Shown: positions 8,937-17,925, counted from the first letter of the stretch. The stretch: 64,000 bases of DNA from Clostridium nigeriense (GCF_900086595.1 NZ_LT575472.1:122129-186128), one strand, 5' to 3'. The notes: a model not told the origin generated them from the letters alone. Translations and numbers: made by a program.

Positions 8937-9893
8937 CTAATTTATATATTCATAAATATTGTACGGTAAATAATCAATTTCTATAGAGTTTAATGAGTAT
9001 ATTATATAGTTACCCCTTCTTACCTTACTTACTAATTTTGCTTCTAACAATAACTTTAAAGCTTTAGATACTGCTGCTTCCGATATATTTAATATAACAC
9101 TTAATTCTTGAGTACTTTTCCCTATAGGATTTATTTCACTTAATATCCTAAGCCGTGTGGCATCCCCTAAAGCCTTAAGCTTCCTTTCTAAATCTTTAGG
9201 GCACTTATCTTCATTATTATCTAACTCTATTAAGGCAGTTAAATTAATGCTATGTTTATCTTTTCCTAAAAGTAAATGTGGGCTTATAAAAGTAGAAACA
9301 TTAATATTTATATACTTTAAATCTACTAACTTTACTCTAAACTCCTTAAACTTATAAAATACTATTTCATCTTCCAGAACCTCTATTCTACTATGAATAC
9401 TATCTGTAAGATAAAAAATTCCCTTATCTTTTCCTAAAGTTAATTTTCTCTTTAATTCCCTAATAATAATTGGTTCTATATACTTTAACTCACTTTGAAA
9501 AATCTCAATATAAAAATTTCTTAGAAATCTTAAGAGTTCTTTATAATATATGTTTGTTATTCTTTTATTGTAGTTTTTAAATACTCCATTTATCTTATAC
9601 AAAGGCACATCTTCAAGAAAATCTAATGCACTTATTATATTTAAATCTGAGCACTCTTTAAAATCATTGCAAAAATCCATTATTATTAAATATTCATCTG
9701 TAATTAAAGAAAATTTATTAATATCCTTTTTCATATTTTCCGTCATTAAAGTCTTTATTTTTTCTACCCATTTCTCTCTATGTATATGATGCTGACTATT
9801 TGAAAGCACATGTAATGCACAAAACATTTCAAATAATGGTGAATATACAAATTCAACAACTATTCCCTTTTCATAAATTGCATCTACCCTCAT
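8937..9893 (-). CDS. ArsR-family winged-helix regulator of the adjacent ABC exporter
   Basis: A 318-residue regulator. The C-terminal third is an ArsR/SmtB-type winged helix (LKALGDATRLRILSEI, then ELSVILNISEAAVSKALKLL as the recognition helix-turn-helix, then a GNYIIYSL wing). The N-terminal 220 residues form an uncharacterised sensing domain of the DUF5937 kind. No metal-binding Cys motif is visible, so it probably senses something other than metal. It is the last gene of the ABC operon (22-bp gap). A palindromic site at 12581-12598, in the operon's 5' leader, is a likely target. Confidence 0.8.
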   Translation of the reverse strand: MRVDAIYEKGIVVEFVYSPLFEMFCALHVLSNSQHHIHREKWVEKIKTLMTENMKKDINKFSLITDEYLIIMDFCNDFKECSDLNIISALDFLEDVPLYKINGVFKNYNKRITNIYYKELLRFLRNFYIEIFQSELKYIEPIIIRELKRKLTLGKDKGIFYLTDSIHSRIEVLEDEIVFYKFKEFRVKLVDLKYININVSTFISPHLLLGKDKHSINLTALIELDNNEDKCPKDLERKLKALGDATRLRILSEINPIGKSTQELSVILNISEAAVSKALKLLLEAKLVSKVRRGNYIIYSLNSIEIDYLPYNIYEYIN

Positions 9894-9914
9894 AATTAAT
9901 CAACATCCTTTTAT

Positions 9915-10724
9915 TTAAAAATAAGTAAAGTTTCCTGTTTTTCTACTATGCTTTTCAACGATTTTAATAATGGTTACTGAAGCTGTATATTCAATAATTA
10001 TTATAGCAACTCCTATTATGATAAAATTACCTAAATATATACTGCTACCACCACTCAATATTACCTTTCTAACTCCTTCTATAGCATATGTTAATGGAAA
10101 AACAACACTAATAGCCTTTGCCCAAATAGGAAATACCACTACTGGAACTTTTACCCCTGAAAAAATCTCCATGGGCTCTTCTAGTATGGTAAATAAAAAT
10201 CCTGAATCTCTTGAAAATAAAAACAATGAATTTAAAAGCATTCCCCATAGTACAGCCATTATCAAAGTAATTAATAAAACTATTATTAATCCTAAATAAT
10301 TTATATTTAAAACTTCCTTTTTAAATATAATAACTCCAATAGAAAAACATACCATAACTACTACACTTTCAAAAAGTGATGACATTGCATTACCTAGTAT
10401 AACAGCTTGTCTAGAAGCTGGGGATAAATATATTAACTCTAATGTACCACTTATTCTCTCGAAAGAAAAGTTCCAAGCTGATTGAACTAAACTTCTAAAT
10501 AAACTCATAGTCATATATCCTAATAAAAGATATATAATAATATTTTCTTCATTTAAATAAGGTATTTTACTATTTATTATCTTAAAAGGTTTAAAACTAT
10601 AATAACTAGTTATAAAATTTAAAACAGGCCATATAAATAATGATACATAAATTATTTTACTATGAAAATAATTTAAATGTTGTTTCTTACATTCTGCCTT
10701 TACTACTTTAAAAAACTCCTTCAT
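9915..10724 (-). CDS. ABC-2 type transporter permease
   Basis: Membrane half of an ABC-2 exporter (about 269 residues, six hydrophobic segments) with the characteristic fold of drug/antibiotic or polysaccharide export permeases (segment SFERISGTLELIYLSPASRQAVILGNA before the second membrane helix). The nearest ATG (10724) is preferred over an in-frame GTG four codons upstream. It follows the ATPase gene and precedes the ArsR regulator. It pairs with the other permease at 11741-12553, so the transporter is probably a heterodimer. Substrate unknown. Confidence 0.85.
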   Translation of the reverse strand: MKEFFKVVKAECKKQHLNYFHSKIIYVSLFIWPVLNFITSYYSFKPFKIINSKIPYLNEENIIIYLLLGYMTMSLFRSLVQSAWNFSFERISGTLELIYLSPASRQAVILGNAMSSLFESVVVMVCFSIGVIIFKKEVLNINYLGLIIVLLITLIMAVLWGMLLNSLFLFSRDSGFLFTILEEPMEIFSGVKVPVVVFPIWAKAISVVFPLTYAIEGVRKVILSGGSSIYLGNFIIIGVAIIIIEYTASVTIIKIVEKHSRKTGNFTYF

Positions 10725-10747
10725 AATATAAACCACTCTTTCTTAAA

Positions 10748-11731
10748 TTAATTAAGTACCTTTCTAGTATTGGATAATTTAATTATTATATCTTCTAGCC
10801 TTGGTTCTATCTGAAAGATTTCTTTAATTAATATCTTATTTTCATTACAAAATTCTGATATTTCTGCTCTTAGATCCTTTCTTGATTCTATATTGTAATA
10901 GCCTTCTTTTACAGTTATTTTAACCTTATCATCTTCCTCTTGTAATTTTTTTAATAGATATTCCGTAAAGTTATAATCCTCATTATATAAAGATAATTTT
11001 AAGTTTATATGTGAAAAGGTATCTTTAGCTAATTCCTTTGCTGTTCCCTGATTTATTATATTTCCCTTATCTAATATATAGATATAATCACAAAGCTCTT
11101 CTACCTCCTCCATATAATGAGAGGTTAATAATATTCCCTTATTTTTTTCTTTAGCTAAAGATTTTATATGCTTCCTAAGTTCCTTTGAAACTATTGCATC
11201 TAATCCTAAAGTTGGCTCATCCATAAAAAGATATTCTGGATCATTTATTAATCCTCTGGCTATTTGTAATCTTTGCTTCATTCCCTTTGAAAACTCTTCA
11301 ACCTTTTTATCTTTATTATCATATAGTCCCACTAACTTTAGTAGCTCATCTATTCTTTTCTCTAATAATTTAGAATCTAATCCATAAAGGCTCCCATAAT
11401 ACCAAAGATTTTCATAAGCTGTAAGCCTCCAATAAATCATTCTTTCTCCACCAGCTACCATATTTATTTTCTTTTTAATGACCATAGGATTTTTAATAGC
11501 ATCTATACCATCTACATAATAACTTCCTTCCGTTGGTGATATTAATGTGGTTAGCATTTTTATAGTTGTTGTTTTTCCCGCTCCATTAATACCCAAAAAT
11601 CCTATAATTTCACCTTTGTTTATTCTTATAGATACATCATTTACTGCAGTAATCAAGGTCTTTTTCTTATTAAATAATCCTTTAGATACTTTAGTTTCGT
11701 AAACCTTCTTTAAATTTTTTGCCTCTATCAT
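10748..11731 (-). CDS. ABC transporter ATP-binding protein
   Basis: ATPase of the ABC-2 exporter. Walker A GINGAGKT, signature FSKGMKQRLQIA, Walker B YLFMDEPTLGLD and switch histidine LLTSHYMEE are all intact. A C-terminal extension of about 90 residues after the nucleotide domain is typical of the DrrA/NatA-like group. AGGTGAG fits the ATG at 11731; the longer ORF begins with GTG three codons earlier. The gene sits between two permease genes. Confidence 0.9.
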   Translation of the reverse strand: MIEAKNLKKVYETKVSKGLFNKKKTLITAVNDVSIRINKGEIIGFLGINGAGKTTTIKMLTTLISPTEGSYYVDGIDAIKNPMVIKKKINMVAGGERMIYWRLTAYENLWYYGSLYGLDSKLLEKRIDELLKLVGLYDNKDKKVEEFSKGMKQRLQIARGLINDPEYLFMDEPTLGLDAIVSKELRKHIKSLAKEKNKGILLTSHYMEEVEELCDYIYILDKGNIINQGTAKELAKDTFSHINLKLSLYNEDYNFTEYLLKKLQEEDDKVKITVKEGYYNIESRKDLRAEISEFCNENKILIKEIFQIEPRLEDIIIKLSNTRKVLN

Positions 11732-11740
11732 ACTTCTCAC

Positions 11741-12553
11741 CTATCCTTGTATTTTTTCTAATGCAATTTTCTCTACATACTTAAATGATTTAAACCCAAT
11801 TAATAAATAAAATAAACTTAATAAAACTACATAAATAATTCTTGGTATTTGTTCTTCTATTCCCTGTCCTAGTAAGGTTGCTCCCCTAATCAAATTAGAA
11901 ATTTCCGTTACAGGAATTAACTCACCCAATATCCTTAAAGGATATGGCAGATAATCTATTGGAAAAGTAATACCACATAAAAGCAACATCCCTACAAATA
12001 AGGTATTTTGAGATATATAGGTATCTCTCGTATAAAGCATTAATGCTGCAAGAACTAAAGATAAGCTAAAAAATCCAAATAAAGCAATGATAAAAACTAA
12101 TAGAAATGATATAAAATTCATATTTTTAAAGGTTAATCCAAAAGGAATCGCAATAATAACAGATACCATTATTTCAAAAGATGTAGCTAAAGTTTGATGT
12201 AGCATATTTCCTAAGAAATACTCTATTCTTTTGAAGGGTGCTATCATTAAGCTTTCTAATGTTCCTTCTCTTAATTCTGTAATAAGGCTCCTACTTACAT
12301 TTAGACATGTCCTAACAGCAAATAGATATGTTAAACTTCCTAAAATTATATATCCCATATAATCCCCAGTGCTTGTGTACTGTATAAATTCTTCCGTTAT
12401 ATTACCATCAAAAAGCATCTTGTACATAAACAAAGCAGAAATTACAGTATATACACCTGTTAGCAAGTTCCCTATAAAGAAATCCTTTGGATATGCTCTT
12501 AAATTAATAATTAGATTTCTTTTAAATGTGGCTTTTAATATTCTCCATTCCAT
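11741..12553 (-). CDS. ABC-2 type transporter permease
   Basis: First gene of the exporter operon; 270 residues with six predicted membrane segments and the conserved ELREGTLESLMIAPFKRIEYFLGN segment of ABC-2 permeases before helix 2. GGGAGGGG lies upstream of the ATG. Its stop is adjacent to the start region of the ATPase gene. It forms a heterodimeric channel with the product of 9915-10724 by inference. Confidence 0.85.
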   Translation of the reverse strand: MEWRILKATFKRNLIINLRAYPKDFFIGNLLTGVYTVISALFMYKMLFDGNITEEFIQYTSTGDYMGYIILGSLTYLFAVRTCLNVSRSLITELREGTLESLMIAPFKRIEYFLGNMLHQTLATSFEIMVSVIIAIPFGLTFKNMNFISFLLVFIIALFGFFSLSLVLAALMLYTRDTYISQNTLFVGMLLLCGITFPIDYLPYPLRILGELIPVTEISNLIRGATLLGQGIEEQIPRIIYVVLLSLFYLLIGFKSFKYVEKIALEKIQG

Positions 12554-12580
12554 AATACCCCTCCCTTTATTGTAATTTTA

Positions 12581-12598
12581 ATTAACTATTTAGTTAAT
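12581..12598. promoter_or_regulatory. palindromic operator in the ABC-operon leader
   Basis: ATTAACTA-TT-TAGTTAAT, a perfect 8-2-8 inverted repeat about 23 bp after the predicted transcription start. The size and position fit an ArsR-type dimer site for autoregulation by the operon's own regulator (inference). Confidence 0.6.
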
Positions 12599-12627
12599 CA
12601 AAACTCTCTTTTTCTTAAGGCTATGGA

Positions 12628-12656
12628 ATTATATCCCACCAAATCTTTCTTGTCAA
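12628..12656 (-). promoter_or_regulatory. consensus promoter of the ABC/ArsR operon
   Basis: TTGACA (12651-12656), 17-bp spacer, TATAAT (12628-12633): a perfect sigma-A promoter, which makes a repressor-controlled operon plausible. Confidence 0.85.
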
Positions 12657-12692
12657 TAATTGTTAATGAATAGTTATATTTTAAACTTATAT

Positions 12693-12726
12693 AAAAAAAC
12701 TCTTACCTATTTACTATAGGTAAGAG
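12693..12726 (-). terminator. terminator of the MerR gene
   Basis: Stem CTCTTACCTA / TAGGTAAGAG (12700-12726) followed on the minus strand by T7. Confidence 0.8.
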
Positions 12727-12759
12727 CTGTGTTTTCTCAGATACTGATAATTTGTATTT

Positions 12760-13683
12760 CTATTTGTTATCTATTACTATACGCATATTTTCATCATACT
12801 TAATACCTAACTCTTTAGATAACTTATTATTTAGTTCCATAAGATTATTATGATATTCTCTATACTCACTACTTAATATTTTCATATTCGGTATTAATAT
12901 ATCATAATATCCACTACTACTAAAAAATTCATTTATTTGCTTTTTAAATTTATAAAATGGTGTCATTATCTTTAATAATGATTTACTATTTTGCTTTTCT
13001 ATTCTATCTACTAAAGTTTTCTTATAATCCTCTAACTCATCTTTTGTTGCACTAAACAATCTATTCATTTCATCTTTAACATTATCATTTATTTGTTTTT
13101 GCATTTCATCTGTTATATTTTCATAACTCATTTCAATAAATTTAGGTACCTTTATTTCTGGAATACTATCTAAAAATTCAACTATTCTAATCCAAGCGTT
13201 ATACTTTTCTAATGTATCCAGAGGCTCATTTAAATAAGGTGAAAAATGATGTGATAAATACTTTCCTAAACCGCTTGGAAAAGCCCTAACCATTTCCCTT
13301 TTAATAAACTCTCCATTACTTTTTTCAATATTCATTATTTCTTCATTTAATTCTCTTATTGATTCTTTATCAAAATTATTATTTATAAGCTTTTCTAGAT
13401 ATATTTTTTCTATCTTTAATTTAGCTTCTCTTTTCTTTTTATCGTCAATAATTTTATTAAGAACATGTTTTTTATCAGTACTACTTACTATTATCTTAAT
13501 ATCATTTATAGATATGTCTAATTTTCTATATAAAGATATTTCATTTAATAAGTTTATATCCTCTTTGGAGTAATCTCTGTATCCATTACTAGCCTTTATC
13601 GGCCGTATTAGACCTTGTTTTTCATAGTAAGAAATTGCTTTCTTCGTTAATCCTGTTATATTACAAACTTCATTTATTAACAT
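12760..13683 (-). CDS. MerR-family transcriptional regulator
   Basis: A 307-residue regulator. Residues 1-70 are a MerR helix-turn-helix (NEVCNITGLTKKAISYYEKQGLIRPIKASNGYRDYS), followed by a coiled-coil dimer helix and a long C-terminal domain of about 190 residues with no motif I recognise and no metal-binding cysteines, so it may bind an organic ligand. GAGGTGATT precedes the ATG. Its promoter (13703-13733) has the 19-bp spacer with an internal CCCTAGGG palindrome typical of MerR-controlled promoters, suggesting autoregulation. No obvious target gene is adjacent. Confidence 0.85.
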   Translation of the reverse strand: MLINEVCNITGLTKKAISYYEKQGLIRPIKASNGYRDYSKEDINLLNEISLYRKLDISINDIKIIVSSTDKKHVLNKIIDDKKKREAKLKIEKIYLEKLINNNFDKESIRELNEEIMNIEKSNGEFIKREMVRAFPSGLGKYLSHHFSPYLNEPLDTLEKYNAWIRIVEFLDSIPEIKVPKFIEMSYENITDEMQKQINDNVKDEMNRLFSATKDELEDYKKTLVDRIEKQNSKSLLKIMTPFYKFKKQINEFFSSSGYYDILIPNMKILSSEYREYHNNLMELNNKLSKELGIKYDENMRIVIDNK

Positions 13684-13702
13684 ATAATCACCTCTCTCTT
13701 AT

Positions 13703-13733
13703 ATGCTAATCTAAGCCCCTAGGGTCTAGTCAA
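13703..13733 (-). promoter_or_regulatory. MerR-type promoter with 19-bp spacer
   Basis: TTGACT (13728-13733) and TAGCAT (13703-13708) are separated by 19 bp, and the spacer centre is the palindrome CCCTAGGG. The overlong spacer is the signature of promoters untwisted by MerR proteins. Confidence 0.6.
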
Positions 13734-13777
13734 TATAAACTGTATTATTTAAATTTAATTCTTATGTATTCACTAAA

Positions 13778-14788
13778 TCAACGTATATTACCTATTCCCT
13801 TACGCTTTCTTTTAACCTCATACATTGATTTATCCGCTTTCTCAATTAAGACTTCAAGATCAATGCCATCCTCCTTAAAATGTGCATAGCCTATGCTAGC
13901 TCTAAGGTTTATTTTAAAATTTTCAAATTCAAAGGGTTTTGTAATTTCATTGTCTATATTATTAATTAATGCTGTTATATTATTTCTATCAACTACATTA
14001 CCAACAATAATTCCAAACTCATCTCCCCCAAGTCTAGAAACTGTATCTAGCTCCCCTACTGAACTCTTAATTCTAAAAGCAAGTTCCTTAATTGCTGCAT
14101 CCCCAGCCCTATGCCCATAATTATCATTAATCTCTTTTAGCCCGTCCATATCAAGAGAAATAATTCCAAATTCCTCATTTTTTCTTAAAGCTCGTGATAA
14201 CTTCTGTCTTAAACGGTCATAGAATAAGGATCTATTTGATATTCCTGTAAGACTGTCATGGGTAGCTTTATAAAATAACTCACTATCATCATTTTTCATT
14301 GCCTTAAACATCTCTGCTGCAATTAGTCCTGACATAAGCTCTAATATCTTAATATCTTCCTCATTAAAGTGCTCTGCCTTAGCAGAAAGAACCTTTAATA
14401 CTCCAACTACTATATTATTACAAATTAATGGCATCACAATCATAGAATTAATGCCAATTTGCCTACAAGCATTTTTATTAACTCTATTATCACTTTCTAT
14501 ATCATTACTAATTAAAGGAACCCTCATCTTAATGCATTCTCCTGAAAGACTATTTTCCATATCTAATCGTAATCCTAAAAATTTCTCAGCTATTCCAGAA
14601 GCAGCGCTATACACTAATTCACTTTTCTCAATTAATTCCACTGAAGCACCATCTGAATTAGTAATAACCTGAGTTTTTTCTACTACTATATCCATAATGT
14701 TACCCATATCAATTCCCTGTTGAGCTACTTCAGTTTGTAATTTAATTATTTCAAGTAGCTTATCTGTACTAACACTGTTTTGATTCAA
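13778..14788 (-). CDS. GAF-GGDEF diguanylate cyclase
   Basis: Predicted cytoplasmic c-di-GMP synthase. A GAF sensor spans about residues 20-165 (numbered from the GTG at 14797) and is followed by a GGDEF domain with THDSLTGISNR, SLDMDGLKEINDNYGH and an intact GGDEF at 257-261. The allosteric I-site is degenerate: the position of the RxxD arginine is Gly (GELD, 248-251), so product inhibition may be lost. No membrane segment. AGGTGGAA suits the TTG at 14788, but a GTG three codons upstream is also possible. Monocistronic. Confidence 0.9.
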   Translation of the reverse strand: MNQNSVSTDKLLEIIKLQTEVAQQGIDMGNIMDIVVEKTQVITNSDGASVELIEKSELVYSAASGIAEKFLGLRLDMENSLSGECIKMRVPLISNDIESDNRVNKNACRQIGINSMIVMPLICNNIVVGVLKVLSAKAEHFNEEDIKILELMSGLIAAEMFKAMKNDDSELFYKATHDSLTGISNRSLFYDRLRQKLSRALRKNEEFGIISLDMDGLKEINDNYGHRAGDAAIKELAFRIKSSVGELDTVSRLGGDEFGIIVGNVVDRNNITALINNIDNEITKPFEFENFKINLRASIGYAHFKEDGIDLEVLIEKADKSMYEVKRKRKGIGNIR

Positions 14789-14913
14789 AACTTCCACCTA
14801 TCCTTTTTAATAATCTATATTATAATTCATCTCCATAAAAATAATATAACTTAAATGCACAATATTCACAATCTAAACTAGATATAAATTTATATATATC
14901 TAGTATTAAAAAT

Positions 14914-15276
14914 TTAATTATCCTTTGAATAATACATTTTACTTATATATTCTTCTCCCCACTTAAACAACATTTTCATTATAGGAATTAAAGACTCTCC
15001 ATACTCTGTTAAAGAATACTCTACTCTTAATGGAATCTCTTGATAAACTTCTTTATGAACTATTTTATCTCTAACTAATTCCTTTAATTGATTGCTCAAC
15101 ATCTTATCAGTAATTTTATTTACAGCTCTCTTTAATTCACCATATCTAATGACTTCTTTTTGATAAATATGCCATAGAATAATCAGTTTCCATTTCCCTG
15201 ATATTTGAGTCATAGCAAACTCCATAGGGCAAGTAATTCTACATTCTTTTGTATTTAAACATTCTTTATCCTTCAT
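14914..15276 (-). CDS. HxlR-family transcriptional regulator
   Basis: A 120-residue winged-helix protein with the HxlR hallmark segments CPMEFAMTQISGKWKLIILWHI, RYGELKRAVNKITDKMLSNQLKEL and YSLTEYGESLIPIM. Cysteines at the N-terminus (CLNTKECRITCP) resemble redox/quinone-sensing HxlR members such as YodB or HypR. It is divergent from an NfsB-like nitroreductase, the usual partner of such regulators. AAGGAGAAG precedes the ATG. The repeat at 15311-15334 lies inside its own promoter, implying autorepression. Confidence 0.92.
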   Translation of the reverse strand: MKDKECLNTKECRITCPMEFAMTQISGKWKLIILWHIYQKEVIRYGELKRAVNKITDKMLSNQLKELVRDKIVHKEVYQEIPLRVEYSLTEYGESLIPIMKMLFKWGEEYISKMYYSKDN

Positions 15277-15310
15277 ACTCTTCTCCTTAACAGTTAATAT
15301 CCTTTTTGAT

Positions 15311-15334
15311 AGTACTTACTTTAAAGTACATACT
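15311..15334. promoter_or_regulatory. probable HxlR operator
   Basis: Direct repeat AGTACTTACT / AGTACATACT with a 14-bp period, also readable as the inverted pair GTACTT...AAGTAC. It lies between the -35 (TTGAAC, 15336-15341) and -10 (15313-15318) of hxlR and just upstream of the nitroreductase -35 box. Confidence 0.55.
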
Positions 15335-15341
15335 TGTTCAA

Positions 15342-15370
15342 TTGATAGTAGGTTGTTATTATTATAGCAT
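15342..15370 (+). promoter_or_regulatory. promoter of the nitroreductase gene
   Basis: TTGATA (15342-15347), 17-bp spacer, TAGCAT (15365-15370), directly downstream of the proposed HxlR operator. Confidence 0.55.
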
Positions 15371-15432
15371 ACAGTAGCAGAAGCAAAAAATATTCTGCTA
15401 ATTAATATATTGAAGCAATAAGGAGACTATAT

Positions 15433-16086
15433 ATGAACTTAATAGAAATAATGAATAATCGTTACTCTACAAAAAAATTTGATAAAACAAAGAAGATTTC
15501 TGAAGAAAATATAAAACAAATTAAGGAGCTTTTAAGACTTAGCTCATCAAGTGTAAATTTACAACCATGGCATTTTGTAATTGCATCTACTGAAGAAGGA
15601 AAAAACAATATAAGTAAAAGCACTGAAGGATTCTTTGCTTTTAATAAAGAAAAGGTAGTTGATGCATCTCATGTTATTGTACTTTGCTCAAAGACTTCCA
15701 TAGATGATGAATTTTTACAAAATATTTTAGAAAAAGAAAATCAAGATGGACGTTTTGCTAATGAAGAATTTAAAAATGGTATGCATAGTGGTCGTAGTAA
15801 TTTTGTTAATATCCATAAAGATGATGCTAAAGACTTACAAGAATGGGTTGATAAACAAGTTTACTTAAACCTAGGTAATCTTTTACTTGGTGTTGCAGCG
15901 CTTGGTATTGATGCTGTTCCAATGGAAGGATTTGATTCTAAAATATTATCAGAAGAACTAGAATTAGACAAAAAGGGATTAAAACCAATTGCAATAGTAC
16001 CTATTGGTTATAGAGCTGAAGATGATTTTAATGCTATACTACCAAAATCAAGACTTAATGAAGATGAAATATTCACTATAATTTAG
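15433..16086 (+). CDS. nfsB: oxygen-insensitive NAD(P)H nitroreductase (NfsB type)
   Basis: FMN-dependent nitro/quinone reductase. The 217-residue length and many segments match E. coli NfsB: R-S/Y-STK-F near residue 10, S-S-N/V-N-x-QPWHF, ASTEEGK, DASHVIVLC, KQVYLNLGNLLLGVAALGIDAVPMEGF and LPKSRL. It probably detoxifies nitroaromatics or quinones under control of the divergent HxlR protein. AAGGAG precedes the ATG. It is monocistronic and followed by a perfect hairpin. Confidence 0.92.
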   Translation: MNLIEIMNNRYSTKKFDKTKKISEENIKQIKELLRLSSSSVNLQPWHFVIASTEEGKNNISKSTEGFFAFNKEKVVDASHVIVLCSKTSIDDEFLQNILEKENQDGRFANEEFKNGMHSGRSNFVNIHKDDAKDLQEWVDKQVYLNLGNLLLGVAALGIDAVPMEGFDSKILSEELELDKKGLKPIAIVPIGYRAEDDFNAILPKSRLNEDEIFTII

Positions 16087-16153
16087 CGATTTATTAACTA
16101 ATAGTAGTATTAAAAGTTTAGTTTTTTATAACCAAGATACTAATATAAAATAA

Positions 16154-16190
16154 ATATAATGCTATATCCTAAAAAGATATAGCATTATAT
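16154..16190. terminator. perfect 15-bp hairpin between convergent genes
   Basis: Stem 16154-16168 / 16176-16190. It lacks a clean T-tract, so termination is likely but not certain. Confidence 0.55.
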
Positions 16191-16217
16191 AATATACTTC
16201 TCATTTATCTTAAATAA

Positions 16218-17213
16218 TTATAAAAATATTTTTATTATACTAAATATTATTGCTGAAATTGCAGCTGATATTGGAAGTGTAATAAACCAAGTTACTACCA
16301 TTCTTTTACCTGTCTCCCATTTCACTGCTTTAACACTTTGAGCAGAACCAACACCCATTATTGAGGATGAAATAACATGAGTTGTACTTACAGGTAGTCC
16401 AATTTTTGATGCCCCAAATATAATTATTGCTGAAGATAAATCCGCAGCAACACCACTAACAGGCTTTATTTTCATAATTTGTGTTCCTACAGTTTTTATT
16501 ATTTTCCATCCTCCAACTGAAGTTCCAAGTGCCATAGCTGCAGCGCAGCAAACTTGAACCCAAAATGGAATACTTCCTGATTTAGCTAGTCCACAACTTA
16601 CTAAAGCCATTGATATTATCCCCATTGATTTTTGTGCATCATTAGTTCCATGAGCAAAAGATTGAATTGCCGCTGTAACAACTTGAATTCTTCTAAATCC
16701 TCTATTTGCCTTTGAAAGATTTAAATTTTTAAATAAGTATTTAAAAATAGTAAACACTATATATCCTACAACAAGAGCAAGTATAGGTGATATAATTAAT
16801 GATTTAATTATGTTTAAAAATCCGTTTAAATTTATGCATCCAAATCCTGCTGCTACTATTGCTGCTCCTGCAATTGAGCCAATAAGTGCATGAGACGAAC
16901 TACTAGGTATTCCAAAGTACCAAGTAATAAGATTCCAAGCTATTGCTGAAATAAGTGCAGCAATTATAACTACTGTTAAATCAGGTATATTTGCAACATC
17001 TACTATATCTTTAGCAATTGTTTTTGCAACACCTGTAAAAAGTATTGCTCCAAGAAAATTCATACACGAAGCAGTGATTATTGCACGTTTTGGACTTAAT
17101 GCTTTAGTTGAAACTGCAGTTGCAATTGCATTTGCAGTATCGTGAAATCCATTAATAAAGTCAAAAAATAATGCAAGAATAACAGTTAAGCCAACTAATA
17201 AATATGATGTCAT
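16218..17213 (-). CDS. pit: PiT-family inorganic phosphate transporter
   Basis: Low-affinity phosphate symporter of the inner membrane; 331 residues, about ten membrane segments. The two inverted PiT signatures are visible: FFDFINGFHDTANAIATAVSTKAL at the N-terminus and SFAHGTNDAQKSMGIISMAL in the second half. AAGGAGAT precedes the ATG. It lies 11 bp after the DUF47 gene, the normal partner, so both are one operon driven from upstream of 17896, where a Pho-box-like repeat occurs. Confidence 0.95.
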   Translation of the reverse strand: MTSYLLVGLTVILALFFDFINGFHDTANAIATAVSTKALSPKRAIITASCMNFLGAILFTGVAKTIAKDIVDVANIPDLTVVIIAALISAIAWNLITWYFGIPSSSSHALIGSIAGAAIVAAGFGCINLNGFLNIIKSLIISPILALVVGYIVFTIFKYLFKNLNLSKANRGFRRIQVVTAAIQSFAHGTNDAQKSMGIISMALVSCGLAKSGSIPFWVQVCCAAAMALGTSVGGWKIIKTVGTQIMKIKPVSGVAADLSSAIIIFGASKIGLPVSTTHVISSSIMGVGSAQSVKAVKWETGKRMVVTWFITLPISAAISAIIFSIIKIFL

Positions 17214-17224
17214 TTTATATCTCC

Positions 17225-17842
17225 TTATGCGTTTTTCATTATTACTGCTTCAAGAACTTTTGCAACCTTTTGACACTCATCAGCAATATTCTCAAGAATT
17301 TCATAAATCTCTTTATATTGAATAAGCGTAAAAAGATTTTTTTCTATTTCAAAAAGCTCCTTAATTGCATTTCTTTCAATAACATCACATTTTTTCTCAT
17401 ATTCCTTAATTTTAATTGTGTGTTGTCTTATTTCTGTAAGCCTTTTTTGTGAAAGTAATTCTACAGCATCATATATTTCAATTACACATTTATTTAATAA
17501 ATCACTAAATTCTAACATATAACTGTCTATCTTATATATTTTATATATGTAAAAACGAGAGGCACATTCTTCAAATCCATTAAGAATATTATCTATGTGA
17601 GATGCAAGTTCTAAAACATCCTCGCGTTCAATTGGAGTAATAAAAAGGTTAATTAATTCCTTAGTTAATTCATCAACTAATTCATCACCTTTATCCTCAA
17701 ATTCTTTCATTTTTAATCTAAACACATCAAGATCTTTCTCTTCATTAATTTTATAATCATAAAAATATTTTCCTCCATCTTTTAAGTTATTAGAAATATT
17801 TAAAAGCATTGAAAATAATTTATGCATTTTCTTATTAATCAT
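17225..17842 (-). CDS. DUF47/PhoU-like phosphate transport accessory protein
   Basis: Helical PhoU-related protein (about 205 residues) that accompanies PiT transporters and is thought to modulate phosphate uptake. It has long amphipathic helices and PhoU-type acidic motifs (ELASHIDNILNGFEECA, KCDVIERNAIKELF). The start is set at ATG 17842 because AGGGAGA lies eight bases upstream; the longer ORF would begin 18 codons earlier without an SD. First gene of the two-gene phosphate operon. Confidence 0.88.
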   Translation of the reverse strand: MINKKMHKLFSMLLNISNNLKDGGKYFYDYKINEEKDLDVFRLKMKEFEDKGDELVDELTKELINLFITPIEREDVLELASHIDNILNGFEECASRFYIYKIYKIDSYMLEFSDLLNKCVIEIYDAVELLSQKRLTEIRQHTIKIKEYEKKCDVIERNAIKELFEIEKNLFTLIQYKEIYEILENIADECQKVAKVLEAVIMKNA

Positions 17843-17925
17843 TCCTATGTCTCCCTTCGAATAGGTGCTTATTTTGTCCATTAAATATTTTATCATAATT
17901 TGTCGTAATATTTCGTATTTTTTTA

